A stretch of DNA of 64,000 nt from Hepsetus odoe (taxonomy: Eukaryota; Chordata; Actinopteri; Characiformes; Hepsetidae). A program made the translations under genes and the position numbers. Each line of letters starts with the position of its first letter. Position 1 is the first letter of the stretch. Under the pieces are notes generated by a model, which did no database searches, was not told the DNA's origin, and saw nothing but the letters and a program-made list of their open reading frames with translations. Below are positions 1-12,370 of this stretch, piece after piece. The DNA lies in NCBI GenBank assembly GCA_017165825.1, contig CM029369.1:14360455-14424454 (forward strand), written 5' to 3'.

Positions 1-1193
1 TCATCCTTCACAGACCTGCTACCTTGGTACATGACCCTGAACTACACCCAATATTGAATTAGCAATAGGGCATCTGGGCAAACTATGCCAACATTGCCTT
101 AGGAGACCTTGGGAGAAGAATTTGGGGGTGTATAAAATACAAGCTTTGGATTGTAAACCCCAACCACCACCGTGTAAGTTGGACTGCATCTTGTGCATTT
201 TATTATCAGCTCCGTTATTTTGTCATTCAGCAAAGGAAAACCAGCAGCATATTTGCAAAACCAACAATTTTGCCTGTCCTCATTGCGTTCTTCTTCCTGC
301 GGTGAGGTTGCACTGGCTCTTTCCTCCTGTATGCACTCACATTCCTGTGCAAATACTCCAGCAGCTGTGTCTGAGTGTTTCCACTGCTGTGATGCTGCTC
401 ATACCGACTTTACATTAGGCATGAAATAGCTGCTTGGCACTGTAGTTTACATTCAGTGTCAGCATAAACACAGGCCTGGGCAGAACTACATCTGCACTGA
501 TTTATATCATCATAAACATTCACGGAAACACCTCAAGCTTACTCAAAGTGAAACAGAAACATATGGAGTAACACATGCAGTCAGCAACTGGTGGCATAAA
601 CAGCATTTGAGGTCATGTTTGAACTCCATGCAGCTGTGTGTCTATGTTTTTTGTTGTACTCATGTGTCCTGGTTTGTAGTGCATTCATATTTTTCATCTG
701 TTACACAGACAACGCAGTGAAGAAATACAACATGCCCTCTTCCAATAAAACAGGGTAAAGTTTCTGTTTTTTGAGTTTACTATTATCATGTTTCGATGGA
801 CGTCAAAAATCTCTGAGATAAAGAGATCCAGCCTTTTGTTAAACCATTTTGAGGGTCAGCATCTTGAAATAATCTTTTTTTCTTGCAAGGAAGATTTATT
901 TCATTACATTCATGAGAACATGTGTCCTCTATGTCAGCCTGCCAGAATTAAATGTCCTTTAACATGTCACCAAATCAGCACTCAGGATTTTCATTTAGGC
1001 ACAAGAAAAAACTTTGACCTAAATATATCTGTCACTGAACTCTTTGCATAAAGACAGATTTTTGTAGGTAAAATCTGAAGTCTAGAGGGCCACTACTGTC
1101 CTTCAGGTAGCTGCATGACAGTAGTCTTATGGTAAATGATTTAAATCACCAATGTGACACTGTTAACTCTTGGCTTATGTCCTGGATTCTAAG
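1..1193 (+). other. mylk upstream intron sequence
   Basis: AT-rich, with no exon I can recognise; the first Ig exons of the family are not found here. Open frames in it have no family resemblance. Confidence 0.6.
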
Positions 1194-1359
1194 GGCTCGC
1201 TTGGGGCTCCCTGCTGTAGAAAACAGACCCAGTATTTGGGGAGAAAGCCCACCAAAGTTTGTGAACAAACCCTCCCGCCTCTACCTGAAAGTGGGGCAGA
1301 CAGGCAAGTTCTCTGCCAAAATCACAGGACGACCCCAACCTAATGTACAGTGGTTAAAG
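1194..1359 (+). CDS. mylk: mylk exon: first half of Ig domain (second Ig of long MLCK)
   Basis: The encoded peptide contains PAVENRPSIWGE and ITGRPQPNVQWLK, both close to the vertebrate MLCK second Ig domain. The core Trp of strand C is present. The B-strand Cys position reads FSAKITG, so Ala replaces the usual Cys. The donor is AAG|gtaaga, phase 0. The acceptor is less certain: I use the AG at 1192-1193 because upstream residues still match the family; a second AG at about 1218 would remove the PAVE segment. Confidence 0.85.
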
Positions 1360-1868
1360 GTAAGAAAAATGAATTTATAAGGCATATGTCTTAACATGAT
1401 TAACTCAAATTCATAGAATTGTATGTATTAAGTGTAAAAAAAAAAAAAACTAGTGTCTGAAATTTGATTATTTTGTTGCTGGAGATAAAAGACTAATGCC
1501 ATAATGCCAATGCAGCTGGATCTTATATCAACCAGTTAGGGTCATGCAAACTGGATCACCCATCTGCCTAGTATAATTAGCTGTTAAGTTACATGCCATT
1601 GCTCTAAAATGCTAAATATATAAAAATGAGCAAAATACATAACAAATCTAAAAAAAACATTTGATTTGTTTGATTGGTACCTTTGTCCATGTCTATAAAT
1701 ACCACATAATCAAGTGCTTTTGATATTATTTAACAGCGTCTCAAATGATCAGTTACATTTGGGAAGAAAGAGGGTATACATCTTTAAAGGGTACTTTATG
1801 ACCCTTGATTTATATTAAATAATAAAAGGAAACAAAAGGTTTCGTTACCCTCCCTCTATTACTCTCAG

Positions 1869-2034
1869 GGTGATGAAGAGCTTCAGCGTTCAGATCACTA
1901 CAACATATTTGAAAGATCTGGACTGCACTTCCTGGAAATTTGCTGTGCATGTGCAGAGGACGCTGGGATGTACACCTGCTTGCTGGCCAACAGCGCAGGC
2001 AAAGCTTCGGCTATAGCAGAGCTCACAGTTCAAG
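1869..2034 (+). CDS. mylk: mylk exon: second half of Ig domain
   Basis: Follows a ctctcag acceptor in phase 0 and ends CAAG|gtataa in phase 1. It encodes strands C' to G, with the typical EDAGMYTCLLANSAGKAS segment (Tyr-x-Cys of strand F) and an ELTVQG end. No lesion. Confidence 0.92.
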
Positions 2035-2242
2035 GTATAAAACATTCTCCTGAAACCTTAAACACTATAAAACCACATAAATATGGCTTTTAGACATCGA
2101 ATAGAATGCAAGCAACTCAGGCAAATTCCAGCTTAAATGAAATTTTGAACTGCTTTTTGCTATGATATTGCTTTATTTCAGGGTGTGGTTTCTTGCATCC
2201 ATCTCTTCTGGGAAACTATGATTATTTTATTTCTTTTTTTAG

Positions 2243-2264
2243 CCACAGACACAGATGAAGGCAT
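2243..2264 (+). CDS. mylk: mylk 22-nt microexon, linker
   Basis: Bounded by tttttttag and |gtaagt. It joins in phase on both sides and adds ATDTDEG between the second Ig and the Ser/Thr-rich linker. Support rests on splice sites and phase, since the linker is poorly conserved. Confidence 0.7.
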
Positions 2265-2425
2265 GTAAGTACATTCACAAAGAAACATGGCATGCTGATC
2301 CTTTGGCTTTTGTTAAGCGATGTGAAATGTTAGGTTTATTATTTTTTTCCTTTGCAAACCTTCTTCCATGTCTTTGGAAGAAAGGCTCCATTTTTACCCC
2401 TTCTATTAACATTTCTTTCTCCAAG

Positions 2426-2958
2426 CAGAAGCAAATCTTCATCTCATGATCTCTCAAAGACAGCAGTCTCCCCTGCCCTAAAGCACAGAAGCAATGGCCT
2501 TATCGCTGACCAAAAAGCTGCCAACACATCTACATTGACTGTAACCACAGAGATCCACACAACAGTGACTACCACAGAAGGCAAAAACAGCCTGGCAACC
2601 AAAACAGAGGTACATAAGATGTCTGTGACGTCAGCCTCACAGCTCATTGATGAAGCCAAAGACGAGGGGTCAGCAATAGGTCAACAGAGGTCAGTCAGCT
2701 CGATGACTATTAAGAGTCAACAGACCCAAAAGAGCACTTTTGATTCCAGAAGCCAGGGGGCAGATCAAGGTGTGGAAAGTGAAGCTGATAGATCTCAAAT
2801 GAGAAGCCCAGAAACTCCAGTGATGGAGGTGAACAGAGAGGCCCGCAGACTGGCCAGAGAGAGCCGTCTCGAAGCTCTGGGAGCTCCACCCAGCTTTGAT
2901 ACCCAGCCTCAAAGCCAGGAGATCACAGAGGGAGCTAAAGTCATATTCAAGTGCCAAA
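2426..2958 (+). CDS. mylk: mylk exon: Ser/Thr-rich linker and start of next Ig domain
   Basis: Encodes about 150 residues of low-complexity Ser/Thr/Gln-rich linker (KMSVTSASQLIDE, MTIKSQQTQKSTF) followed by the A-B strands of an Ig domain (APPSFDTQPQSQEITEG, FKCQ). The acceptor is a tandem ccaagcag, giving a start at 2426 or 2429; both keep the frame. The donor is CCAAA|gtaagt, phase 1. Corresponds to the poorly conserved linker between the second and third Ig of MLCK. Confidence 0.9.
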
Positions 2959-3368
2959 GTAAGTGAACTGACTTGGTGCTAAAGGAATAGCTTGGCAGAA
3001 AGAATATTTTCCAAGACATGTTTTGCTGCAACATTGCTTCTTTAGATTGGCATTAGACTTATAATGCTAATGTAGCTTATAAGTAATGGAAGCGCAGACT
3101 CCATAACTTAGCAACTGTTTTTAGTTATGCAGAATCTGTTGTCTTGACTGATTGACTAAACTTGGGATAAGTGTGCACATTATTTGCCAAAATAATTCCT
3201 TATAATGTCTGTGTCTTTTGGAAGAAGAAAGTAGACTTTTTAAGTATTACTGAGAAGAGTGTGAATGCCCCAAACTGAAAGCAAATTAAACTACTAAAGC
3301 ATTTTAAACATACTAAACCATTTTAAACTACTAAAGTAAGGATAAATGGAAAGTGTATGTGCCCTCAG

Positions 3369-3572
3369 TATCAGGTTGGCCGAGGCCTACTGTGAACTGG
3401 CTTAAAGATGGTGCCCTGCTCAGACTGGGAGCAGGGATCAGCACTCAGCAGGAAGGAAGTCTACATCTGCTCTGCATGGAGAATGTACAGAAGGCAGATG
3501 CAGGCCAGTATGGCTGCACCGCTACCAACAGCAAGGGAACAATTACCTACAGCTGGACCCTTACGGTGAAGA
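3369..3572 (+). CDS. mylk: mylk exon: rest of Ig domain (third Ig)
   Basis: Encodes ISGWPRPTVNWLKDG, then ADAGQYGCTATNSKG and SWTLTVK. The Trp of strand C and Cys of strand F are present. The acceptor is gccctcag and the donor AAGA|gtaagt. A second AG at 3372-3373 would drop one residue pair and break phase, so the upstream one is used. Confidence 0.92.
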
Positions 3573-5173
3573 GTAAGTGTCCTATATTTATATCTATTGC
3601 TGTAGTGTAGTAGCTGCAGTAGTCATGGCTATATTGTCTTCATGGGGAAGTTATTTTAAAGTAAGTTTCCATCATATAAGGGACAGCCAACAATGATTAC
3701 AAAAGCACAAAAGAATGCACTATCCAGTGAGATCAGATGACAGGAGTTTATTAAAGAATAAAAAAATCCTTTTAGTAATGTAAAGCTTAGAAAAAATTCT
3801 AATTACCTTATCATAAATGCACAGACGTGGTGCATTATAATATATATTATATATTATACTGTGCAAAAACTAGTCCAAAGACATCTCTGTTCATATGAAC
3901 TGGTTGCCAGCCATAGTTTCAACATTGTTAAATGTAAATTGAATGAAAATATGTACAATTGTATATGCATTTTGCCTATCTGTTTGTAGGTGAGTAATTC
4001 AAAGTTCATCTGTGAGTCAGCAGAGATGTAAAGGGGGCTGAATTATATGCTGCAAGTTTCTGCCCACTTGGTTCTGGAATGTTCCATAGTAACACTGCTG
4101 TGTCTTTGCTCTCAGGGTGTGAAGACATTTCAGAACAATTCAGAACAATCTCATCTACCACTTTCTTTGGGAGAATGAATAACATCTGTATTTTTAGTAA
4201 CATCTGTTAGAATGGTATAAGAGACCTGCTGGGTTAGAAGTGTTTGCAGAATTAGATGCTGTTGCATATGTGAAGTATGAATCATGCTATACACTGTACA
4301 AAGTATCCAGATACCGCTTTTAATAAGTGACTTCAGTTCCTTTAAGGAACTGATGTGTTTGGTGTTAAAGTTTTTACCTACAATGCTAATATAGTAATGA
4401 AAGCATATGTAAACCTACACCATAGAGCCTATACATGCTGCACTTATTTAACTGCATGCAAAGTTTTTTTAAATCAGAATCCTCTGGAACAGCCACACAT
4501 ACAACAGCTAGAGAGACATGAAACCCTCCAGCACAGTGCTGTGGAGCAGTGGGAACAAGCCTGGAGTAATGGAGCTTCTAATGTAAAGCCTTCCCAAAAG
4601 AGTAGAGGCAGTTAATGTAGCAAACAAGGGACAAACCGCAGACTAAAGCTCTTGATTTCAGAGCAAATGTTGCATGAGCAGACCTTTTGACCAATAAAAA
4701 TAAAAAATGAGATAAAAACGAGAGTTACTCTTGAAATCCATTTAAATGATGCCTTTACTGAAGTCTGGTGTCAATATACTAAGAATTGTTTTATCTTTCC
4801 ACTCTGTGAACGCAGGATAAGGATCTTTGTTCAGTGGTAATTAGGATGAAACTGTTTATAAAAAGAAATAGGGATGACTTTAATATCAGTTCTGTGAGTA
4901 GTCAAAGGCCAATGTCTTAGGCCTGATCTATATTATTTATTTGAGAAGTGCTTGATTAAACAGATGTCTACATCACTCAAATAGCTCATTTGCACTACAT
5001 TTGTAAATCTCAGACATTGAGCTTGGAATCTTACATTTTTGATTTTGACATTTTGAAGAAATGTCAGTGTAGTTGTGCCATCTGCTGGTGACTGTAAATG
5101 CCTGCAATCTGATATAATATTTGGCAGGATGGGTGATAACGTTTGATGTATTTTTGTTTGTTTGTGTGTATAG
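3573..5173 (+). other. mylk intron, 1.6 kb
   Basis: Plain AT-rich intron. A short palindromic AT stretch near 3838-3858; nothing else seen. Confidence 0.7.
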
Positions 5174-5308
5174 GTGCTCGCTTGAGTGGAACGGCTCCAG
5201 TTTTCAGCAGTGCTCTGCAGGGCTGTTCTGTGACTGAGGGACAGAGTTTCATTCTGCAGTGTTCAGTGGAGGCTGTGCCCCAGCCTTCCATATCATGGTT
5301 GCTTAATG
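5174..5308 (+). CDS. mylk: mylk exon: first half of Ig domain (fourth Ig)
   Basis: Encodes a short linker then TAPVFSSALQGCSVTEGQSF, LQCSVEAVPQPSISWLLNG, matching the family's VLKDCAVIEGQ..LQCSV..WLLNG pattern. Acceptor gtgtatag, donor AATG|gtgaga, both phase 1. Confidence 0.92.
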
Positions 5309-5599
5309 GTGAGAAAGGAGCGAGTGTTCTATGCATGTTTGTTGTAGGTATTAAGTACATACACAAATATATATGCTTAGAAACCCCTGGATACTGGTTC
5401 TGGAATCCACATGTAAATCTAACAGGTCGGTAATGTTATGCACTTTCTAAGACAACAGAGGGCAACAGTGCCCTTGCATCGCGTGCACATTTGCAGTGCT
5501 ATTTAGAAATACGAATTTAGGAATATTTTAGATTGCTGGATTTCTGCAAGGCCTTCACTGAATTTCTGCTATTGCGGAACAGTTTAGACCTGACCACAG

Positions 5600-5797
5600 C
5601 AAGAGATTACACCTGTGGATTTAACCCATACATTCACACACGTGTAGCAGGGGGCAGCTATTGAAAGCGCCCAGGGAGCAGTGATGCGGATGGTACCTTG
5701 CTCAAGGGTATATCAGGGCAACCCAATGATAAGGGATTCAAACACACAATCTTCCAATTCTGGGGCCAACTCCCTAAGCACTAGGCCACTGCTGCCA
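5600..5797 (-). mobile_element. tRNA-derived SINE (family A), antisense
   Basis: Reverse complement shows the head common to family A: ggcctagtg.ttagggagttggcc (A box region) and a B-box-like gattcaaac..., then accttgagcaaggtacc and a gctccctgggcgctttcaatagc body. Immediately followed by a second copy in the same orientation. Confidence 0.8.
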
Positions 5798-5973
5798 CTA
5801 AACCGCAGTTTACACTCACATGCAGTACGAGGCAGCTATTGAAAACACCCGGTGAGCAGTGACGGGGCAGTATCTTGCTCAAGGGTACCTCAGAGAAACC
5901 TACTGGTCTGGGATTTGAACCCATGACCTTTTGATTCTAGGGCCAACTCACTAACCACTAGGCCACAACTGTC
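5798..5973 (-). mobile_element. tRNA-derived SINE (family A), antisense, second of a pair
   Basis: Same body and head as the preceding copy but more diverged; ends with ggttgtggcctagtggttag read on the minus strand. Confidence 0.8.
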
Positions 5974-7153
5974 TACTGTGAAAGAGAAGCATGTCTGGGG
6001 CCACCCCACTGTGTTCTAGTTCCAGCTAAAACAGAATGTGTTTGTTTTCTGTCTTAAATTTTTCTCCACATGAAATGGATAACCCAAACCGTGCAAGGTC
6101 AGGATTCTGAGAAAGAACAATGTTTTACAACAAATACAAATGTAATATTATTTATTGCTTAAATCGCTTACAAATCCAATTTCACTCACAGCAGGCAACA
6201 AAGCAAAGATGTATGTTCAGTGGAAACCATTCCAGAAACAACACATCATAGCTTCATGTTGTTTTATGCTGTTTCTGTATTTATCATTACAGTACTCATA
6301 GGATAGAAAGTAAACAGTGGTGTTTAGTTTGGACAGGAACTCAGGCTAAATTAATCAGCTTCGTTGTGACTTATTAAGGTGGATGTTTGGATAATGTGCC
6401 CATATCGTAAAGCATATGCAGTATGTATAGTACCGTGTTGACTGAAATAAACCCCATAAGCCCTCTCATCTAAAGTTATTCAATGATATCAAATTCATTA
6501 TAATGGATCAAGTTTTATTTCCACAACAGGATTTCAATAACTCATGAAACACCACCGCAGCTCTTGGTATGCATAATCTATAATTTTATTTGCCCTGGAT
6601 AACAGAAAGGGCATTTTTAGTGTATTAACTAAAATGAGAGCCTTATTGTCCCTGATGAGTTTCTGGGTTTCCTATAGTTAGAAAGCTGCAGTTAAATCCA
6701 TGGAGCCAATATGAGGCCCAAGAACCATATAAAGGAAAAACATGCATCAGTCACTCTGAAATATTACACTTGGATGGACTTGGCAAGTGTTTGCACTCAA
6801 AGGCAGACATCTGAGTCTGAGAGTCTCTTGCACAGGGCTGCTCACGAATTAAACTACCTCCCATGAGCCAGAAGAAAAGAGAAAGAAGGGGAAAGTGCTC
6901 TGGATTTAAAAGAAAAGGAGTGCTCCCATTTGGAATATAGTACTGTGAAGCTTTTGATTGTTAGCAATACATTTACTTTTAATTTGACCATATTAATTTC
7001 TTATCAAAATAGTCTTTGAGAAAAGTTTACTGCTTGATACTTTGTTCAGTAAATGACAAGTATCAATTCCCTGTGGAAACTTTTAAAAAGGGGGAAGTGG
7101 AGTAAAAAAAAGAGAAATTATTGTGAACCTTTGCACACCTGCATATTAGATTT

Positions 7154-7158
<5 letters not shown>

Positions 7159-7244
<86 letters not shown>
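7159..7244 (+). repeat. (TC)43 microsatellite at a splice acceptor
   Basis: Perfect TC dinucleotide run of 86 nt directly followed by the acceptor AG (7245-7246) of the next mylk exon. Confidence 0.97.
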
Positions 7245-7246
<2 letters not shown>

Positions 7247-7399
7247 ATAAGGCCATTCCATTTGGACATGCTATATTTGAGGGTGTTCAGGCCAAGCTGA
7301 CGGTGCTGGATGCTGTGTGTGCTGATGAAGGATTGTACTCATGTGTGGCTGAGAATGAGCATGGTCGAGCAGTATGCACTGCCAGAGTGCTTGTTCAAG
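7247..7399 (+). CDS. mylk: mylk exon: second half of Ig domain (fourth Ig)
   Basis: Encodes KAIPFGHAIFEGVQ, then ADEGLYSCVAENEHGRA and ARVLVQ, completing the Ig. The acceptor AG sits flush against an 86-nt (TC)n repeat, which must serve as the polypyrimidine tract. Donor CAAG|gtactg. Confidence 0.92.
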
Positions 7400-8839
7400 G
7401 TACTGGTTCACAGACCGTCCTCTTCTACCGTTTACTGTGTCACTTTACCACTTCATTTCAACTAGCAGTCAATATTTCAGACATGATGATGATGAAGAGT
7501 AAGGAAAATACAGGCCTAGCCCAAAATACAGGCCTAGCACTATTTCATGCTGAGAATTGTTATTGCCAGCTCATCTGGGTTTATAAAAAGGTCTCAATTG
7601 GAAGAAAAAAACTTCCCAGTGCTAAAATTATCCTCATTTTTGTTCCATTCAAAAGCAGGCACGGAAGGAATGGAATTACTTTAACCTTCAAAATATTTTT
7701 ATATTGAGTCCCCAAAACACACTGCCTTCTTTTTCATTCAACCAAAGGCTTTAGGAGAGGCCTGCCCAAAAATTTTAAATGTTTTTGACTGAGGTTATTG
7801 GCCAAGACAAAGTAAATGTTATCAATTTAGTCCAGATATCCCAGTTTAGACTCTATTTGTGGCTTAGCATGCCTTTGATAAATGATCTCAGGGCTGTGTT
7901 TTTTATGAGATGGGTTATTTCAAGCACTGCTGGATTAAAGGAACATCTGCTTTTTGTGTTCCTGTGTGGAGCGCTGCTGTCTGTGAGCTGGTGAAAGGTT
8001 TCAGCATTCACGTGGGTTAAAAATGTGAAATACCAGCATTTTCCCACACATCCATTGCTCAAACTGATTGGCTAGTTCAGCCTGTCCCTCAGAAGGACAG
8101 ATGGGGAGAGAAGCTAATAGGATAGATGGTGATAAAGGAGATATAGGAGATAAAATGATGAAGGAGAGAATGATATCATACTTTTAATAAAACAATTATC
8201 TAAATACAGATGTCCTCTATTCATTTCCAAGTGAAAATGTGAGAAAACACAGGAATATTTTTAAAGCCTAAGCAATATTCGAACACTGACTAGCCATAAT
8301 AAATGAAGTGAATGACATCTTGATGCAATGGCACATATCAGGTGGGATGTGTTAGACAAGTGAATAATCAACAGTTTTTGAAGAGTTTAGGAAGGAGGAA
8401 AAGTAGACCAGCATAAGCAATATGAGATTGGACGGATTGTGATGCCTTCTAGATGACCAATTTTCTCCCAAATGGTAGGTCTTGAGAATGTGTCATATGC
8501 CACAGAAAAGCAAAAGGGGGGCTTTCTTTGTGTCAAATTAGGAATAGGTTTTCAGATGCAGTGCATGGCCATTTACAGTGTTTTCTCAAAATGAATCACA
8601 ATGAATTTGTATCCCAACCATCACAAATGACCACATATTGAAAAAGTTAGTACATGAATCTTGAGAGGTTGAACCTTGAGCTACTGAGAGACAATAGCAG
8701 TTCCTGCAAAGATAAACCCTTGCACAGAATGAAAAGTAAGTCCCTTGTTCAGCAAAACTGTGGTCAAGGAAACGCGACATAGTTGTGGTCTAAAAATAAA
8801 AGGAACTATTTGTCAGTGTGAAACACAATCTCTGCTTTT

Positions 8840-8989
8840 CACCCATCTTTAAAGTGTCCAGGGAGCAGTGAAGGGGACTACACATTGCTCAAGGGTACCT
8901 TTGGGCAACTGACAGGTCTGGTATTCGAACCCATAACCTTCTGAGCCTGGGTAACCTTCCAATCCTCCCTAACCACTAGGCCACCACTG
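8840..8989 (-). mobile_element. SINE family A fragment, antisense
   Basis: Has gggagcagtgaaggggac, ttgctcaagggtacc and ctaaccactaggccacc, the signatures of family A read backwards. 3' tail missing. Confidence 0.75.
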
Positions 8990-10256
8990 AAAGTAGCAGC
9001 CACTGAAAGCTTTGACATACAAACATTCCCTTTATACTGAAATGAGTCTATTTGCAGATTAATATTTGAAATTTAAGTAGTAAAAGGAGGGTTTATGTAA
9101 GCAGAAGAACAAGAGAGAGACCACAACTATAAGGATGGCTTGGAGGTGGCTTGGATGTTTTAGTGCTGCCAAGATTAGCGTCTGCACAGAACCCTCTATA
9201 CTTCATAGACGTGCTTTACCCTCTAGCTTAGGTGTTTATGACTCTGTATTCATTGTTTGTTAATTCTTTAATTCTGATTGTCAACTTTTTCCCCTGTTTG
9301 AAGGAGGAAAAGGATAAGCATTCAGTAACATCATAAGAGTCATTTTTCAAAGATTCAGTTTTTCATAAAATGTTATGCAGTTTTTGATATGTGATGAAAA
9401 CATTGTATTAAATTACAGAAAAACACAAAATAGAAGCATTTTTACTACTGAATTTGACTTATTTCACAATTTGTCTCAGACCTTTGACTCCCTCTGTATA
9501 CATATGAATCCATGTTTAAAATAGTAACCCTCATTCCTCTGCTTCTCTGAACTTTGATGTAGTCAGTTAATATAATTAAAAATACTCTAGTGACTGAGTG
9601 ATTCTGGAAAGAACATCAGTTTTCCCCATCAGAGGAGTATCATATTAAATTAATAAAATGATTGCTCGGTTTGCATATTGAGTTCATTATAGACCCATCT
9701 GCCCAGAATAAACAGATTGTAACCTTAGCCTGGGTTATGCATTCCATTTCAGGTCAGAAGGAATTGCGTGCACTTTTTATTTCTCAAGTGTTTATATTAC
9801 ATTTCCAGTTCAAAACGAGTATTCATTTTTTTTGACACTGACAAATTCTGCAAAATGCACAATAAAGCTGATTTGATCGAGAACTCATTTGATTTACCTT
9901 TGATTTTTGATTACTCTAAACAATAATAGTTGTGATGTTTTGGGCCAGTTTAAGCTAGGACTAGGAGTTTTGTCTGAAAAATATAAATGAAGCATAGTGG
10001 GGGAGTTGGTATGTAGCTTTTGATCCAGTCATCAGTTATTGTTAGAAAAAGAATATCATGTTTTCATCTTATCCTTTTTGATACTGAAATGAGATTAAAA
10101 AAGGTAAGGTTAATAATACTAGCAGTACAATAATCTTAATTCTGTGTTCTTTCTTAAACTTCTTCCAGCTATTGAAGAACAAGGACAAATCGCTAAATGC
10201 AATGGCACAGTGTAAAGACCTACAGACTCCCTGTTATCAAGCTTATAGGGTGTGGT

Positions 10257-10495
10257 GGGCAGCAGTGGCCTAGTGGTTAGGGAGTTGGCCCTGGATAGGA
10301 AGATTGTTGGTTCGATTCCTTCACCAGTAGGTTACCCTGAGGTACCCTTGAGCAAGGTACCATCCCTGTCACTGCTCCCTGGGCACTTTCAATAGGTGCC
10401 CTCTGCTGCTTGTGTGTATGGGTGAAACGCAGAGGTTGAATTTTGTTGTGTTGTGCTGCATTTCAAAATGATATGAATAGTCACTTTCACTTACA
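10257..10495 (+). mobile_element. SINE family A, sense, near full length
   Basis: Starts gcagtggcctagtggttagg (A box), B box ggttcgattcc, then caccagtaggttaccctgag, gtacccttgagcaaggtacc and a tail tgaatagtcactttcactt. Confidence 0.85.
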
Positions 10496-11270
10496 TTCTC
10501 CAGAATCACTGCACCTGCAGTGGATCTTGTTTCTCTCATATTGCATGTTTCCAAATGTTCCTCTGGTCTTAAGAACTAATTATGTTCATTAGTTTTACAG
10601 CTGTAGAATCTCCTGATCTTTCCCATACAGAGTGAGCATATATACTGCTAAACTAAAAGTATGTGGACACTAGTACATCGTATTAATTTTTGGTTGTTTA
10701 ACATCTTCTTAGACTGTGGGTAAGTAGGACAGGTACTGCAGATGTGTCTCACTCCTAGTCAACCTTACATTTCATCCAGAAGTTGATTGCTGGGGTTGCG
10801 TGTGGGGCTCTGTGCAGGCCAGGTAAAATCTTACACCCCAAACACAATAAACCCTTTTATTGTGGACCTTGCTTTCTGCACTGAGCAGAAATGACAAATT
10901 GATGCTACACTTGTGTTTGTTGTTTGTCTTGTGAATGAGTATTGCAAACTGATATATTTTTACACCAAGAGCTGCACTCTCTATGCTATAGCATGGCTAT
11001 TCCTTTGTTGCACCAAATACCAGAAAAGATCTTTATGCATCATACATCATGCGGTTTTTGGAATTTTTAAGAGTGGATTTTTTAAATTATTGGCAATAAA
11101 GCTGATGGAACAGACAGTGTTGCAGAACAGATACAAAGATTATAGTTAAAGGTTGGTGGTTGACAAATGTTACAGTTTGCAGTCACTCATTCAACACTAA
11201 AGTGAAGTGAAGGTAGTGGGACTTTCAGCAGGTAACATTCTGCTTCTTTTTATATGTATAACTATTGCAG

Positions 11271-11402
11271 CTAAGGCAAGAGTTAAGAAGCCCCTCCCAC
11301 TGCCAGGGTCAGAGATGAAGAAACCTCCTGTGTTTCTGAAAGAACTACATGATCTGAAAGTCATGGATGGCAGCCAGGTCACAATGACTGTGGAGGTTAC
11401 AG
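11271..11402 (+). CDS. mylk: mylk exon: linker and first half of Ig domain (fifth Ig)
   Basis: A basic Pro/Lys linker (KARVKKPLPLPGSEMKK) leads into PVFLKELHDLKVMDGSQVTM. The stretch DLKVMDGSQVTMTV is one of the most conserved Ig segments in MLCK. Acceptor actattgcag, donor ACAG|gtaata. Confidence 0.95.
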
Positions 11403-12039
11403 GTAATAACATCTTTATTGACTGCAGCTGCTACTGGTCTCCTACTCTTCATATTAATGAACGGCAGGATTTGCAAAGCATTCATCTTGAGTTTGATCCT
11501 GTAGCTCTCTGAATATGCAGCAAGTAGTTAATGTGTAGAGCCATAGTTTTTAAAATGTGAACTGTGTCTTCTGGTCCTTTTTTATGCAGATGATGATTGG
11601 TAGTAACCCTTTTCAACCAATTTGTCTGCAGTTCTCAGATGTTTTCTCTGTTTTGTGTTTTGTTGTTTTGCAACTAAGGGGCATTGCATTTCCTTTTGCA
11701 TCCCCCGAGATCTGTTGTTTGGAACGTGCAGTTGAGTTTCCTCCAGTGAATGTGACCTGAGGGGAAGTTTTAGCTCTTGTTATTATATAATATACAATCT
11801 TGTGTCCTTCCTGAACCTCTGGAGGAATCCTGACAATCTAACTTTGAGCTTATTAGAAATCATTCATTTAGTAGGTGCTGATATATCATGGCAGCAAATG
11901 ATGAATCTTTTTAGCAAAGTTATGATCACCATATTACCATGCCTTGAAATTAAGAACACAAAATGATCAATAGTAACATATAATGGCATATGTTTTGGGG
12001 ATATGTGGTGTTAAAATAATGATTTTATTTATTTTCTAG
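11403..12039 (+). other. mylk intron, 0.6 kb
   Basis: Plain intron, nothing recognised. Confidence 0.7.
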
Positions 12040-12237
12040 GACATCCTGCACCAGAAGTACTATGGCTTCACAATGGGAAGGAAATTCAAGAGTCTGAGGA
12101 CTTCTACTTTGAGAAAAAAGGCAGTCACTACAGTCTCTTCATACAGGAAGTGTTCCCCGAGGACACTGGCACATACACCTGTGAGGCATGGAATGAGGAG
12201 GGCGAGGCCCGTACTGAAGCATCACTCACTGTTCAAG
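12040..12237 (+). CDS. mylk: mylk exon: second half of Ig domain (fifth Ig)
   Basis: Encodes PEVLWLHNGKEIQESEDF, then IQEVFPEDTGTYTCEAWN and ASLTVQ, nearly identical in pattern to vertebrate MLCK. Acceptor ttttctag, donor CAAG|gtgctg. No lesion. Confidence 0.95.
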
Positions 12238-12370
12238 GTGCTGATCACTAACCTCATGCACTAAAGTTTTTATAAACTGCCATTTGTGCTTTTTAATGTG
12301 ACCTGCACTGAATTAAAGTGAAGTAAACTATCAAGTCAACACATGTTCCTTAAGTTTGGGTGTATTTCAG

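Larger units (their letters stand above)
5309..7246 (+). other. mylk intron with two SINEs and a (TC)n tract
   Basis: Holds two adjacent antisense SINEs (5600-5973), about 1.1 kb of plain sequence, and ends in an 86-nt TC microsatellite that touches the acceptor. Confidence 0.7.
7400..11270 (+). other. mylk intron, 3.9 kb
   Basis: Contains an antisense SINE (8840-8989) and a sense SINE (10257-10495). The remainder is plain AT-rich sequence with no exon seen. Confidence 0.7.

Noticed and set aside
10257..10330. tRNA-like A and B boxes
   Set aside because: Part of a SINE head repeated many times in the window; not a tRNA gene.
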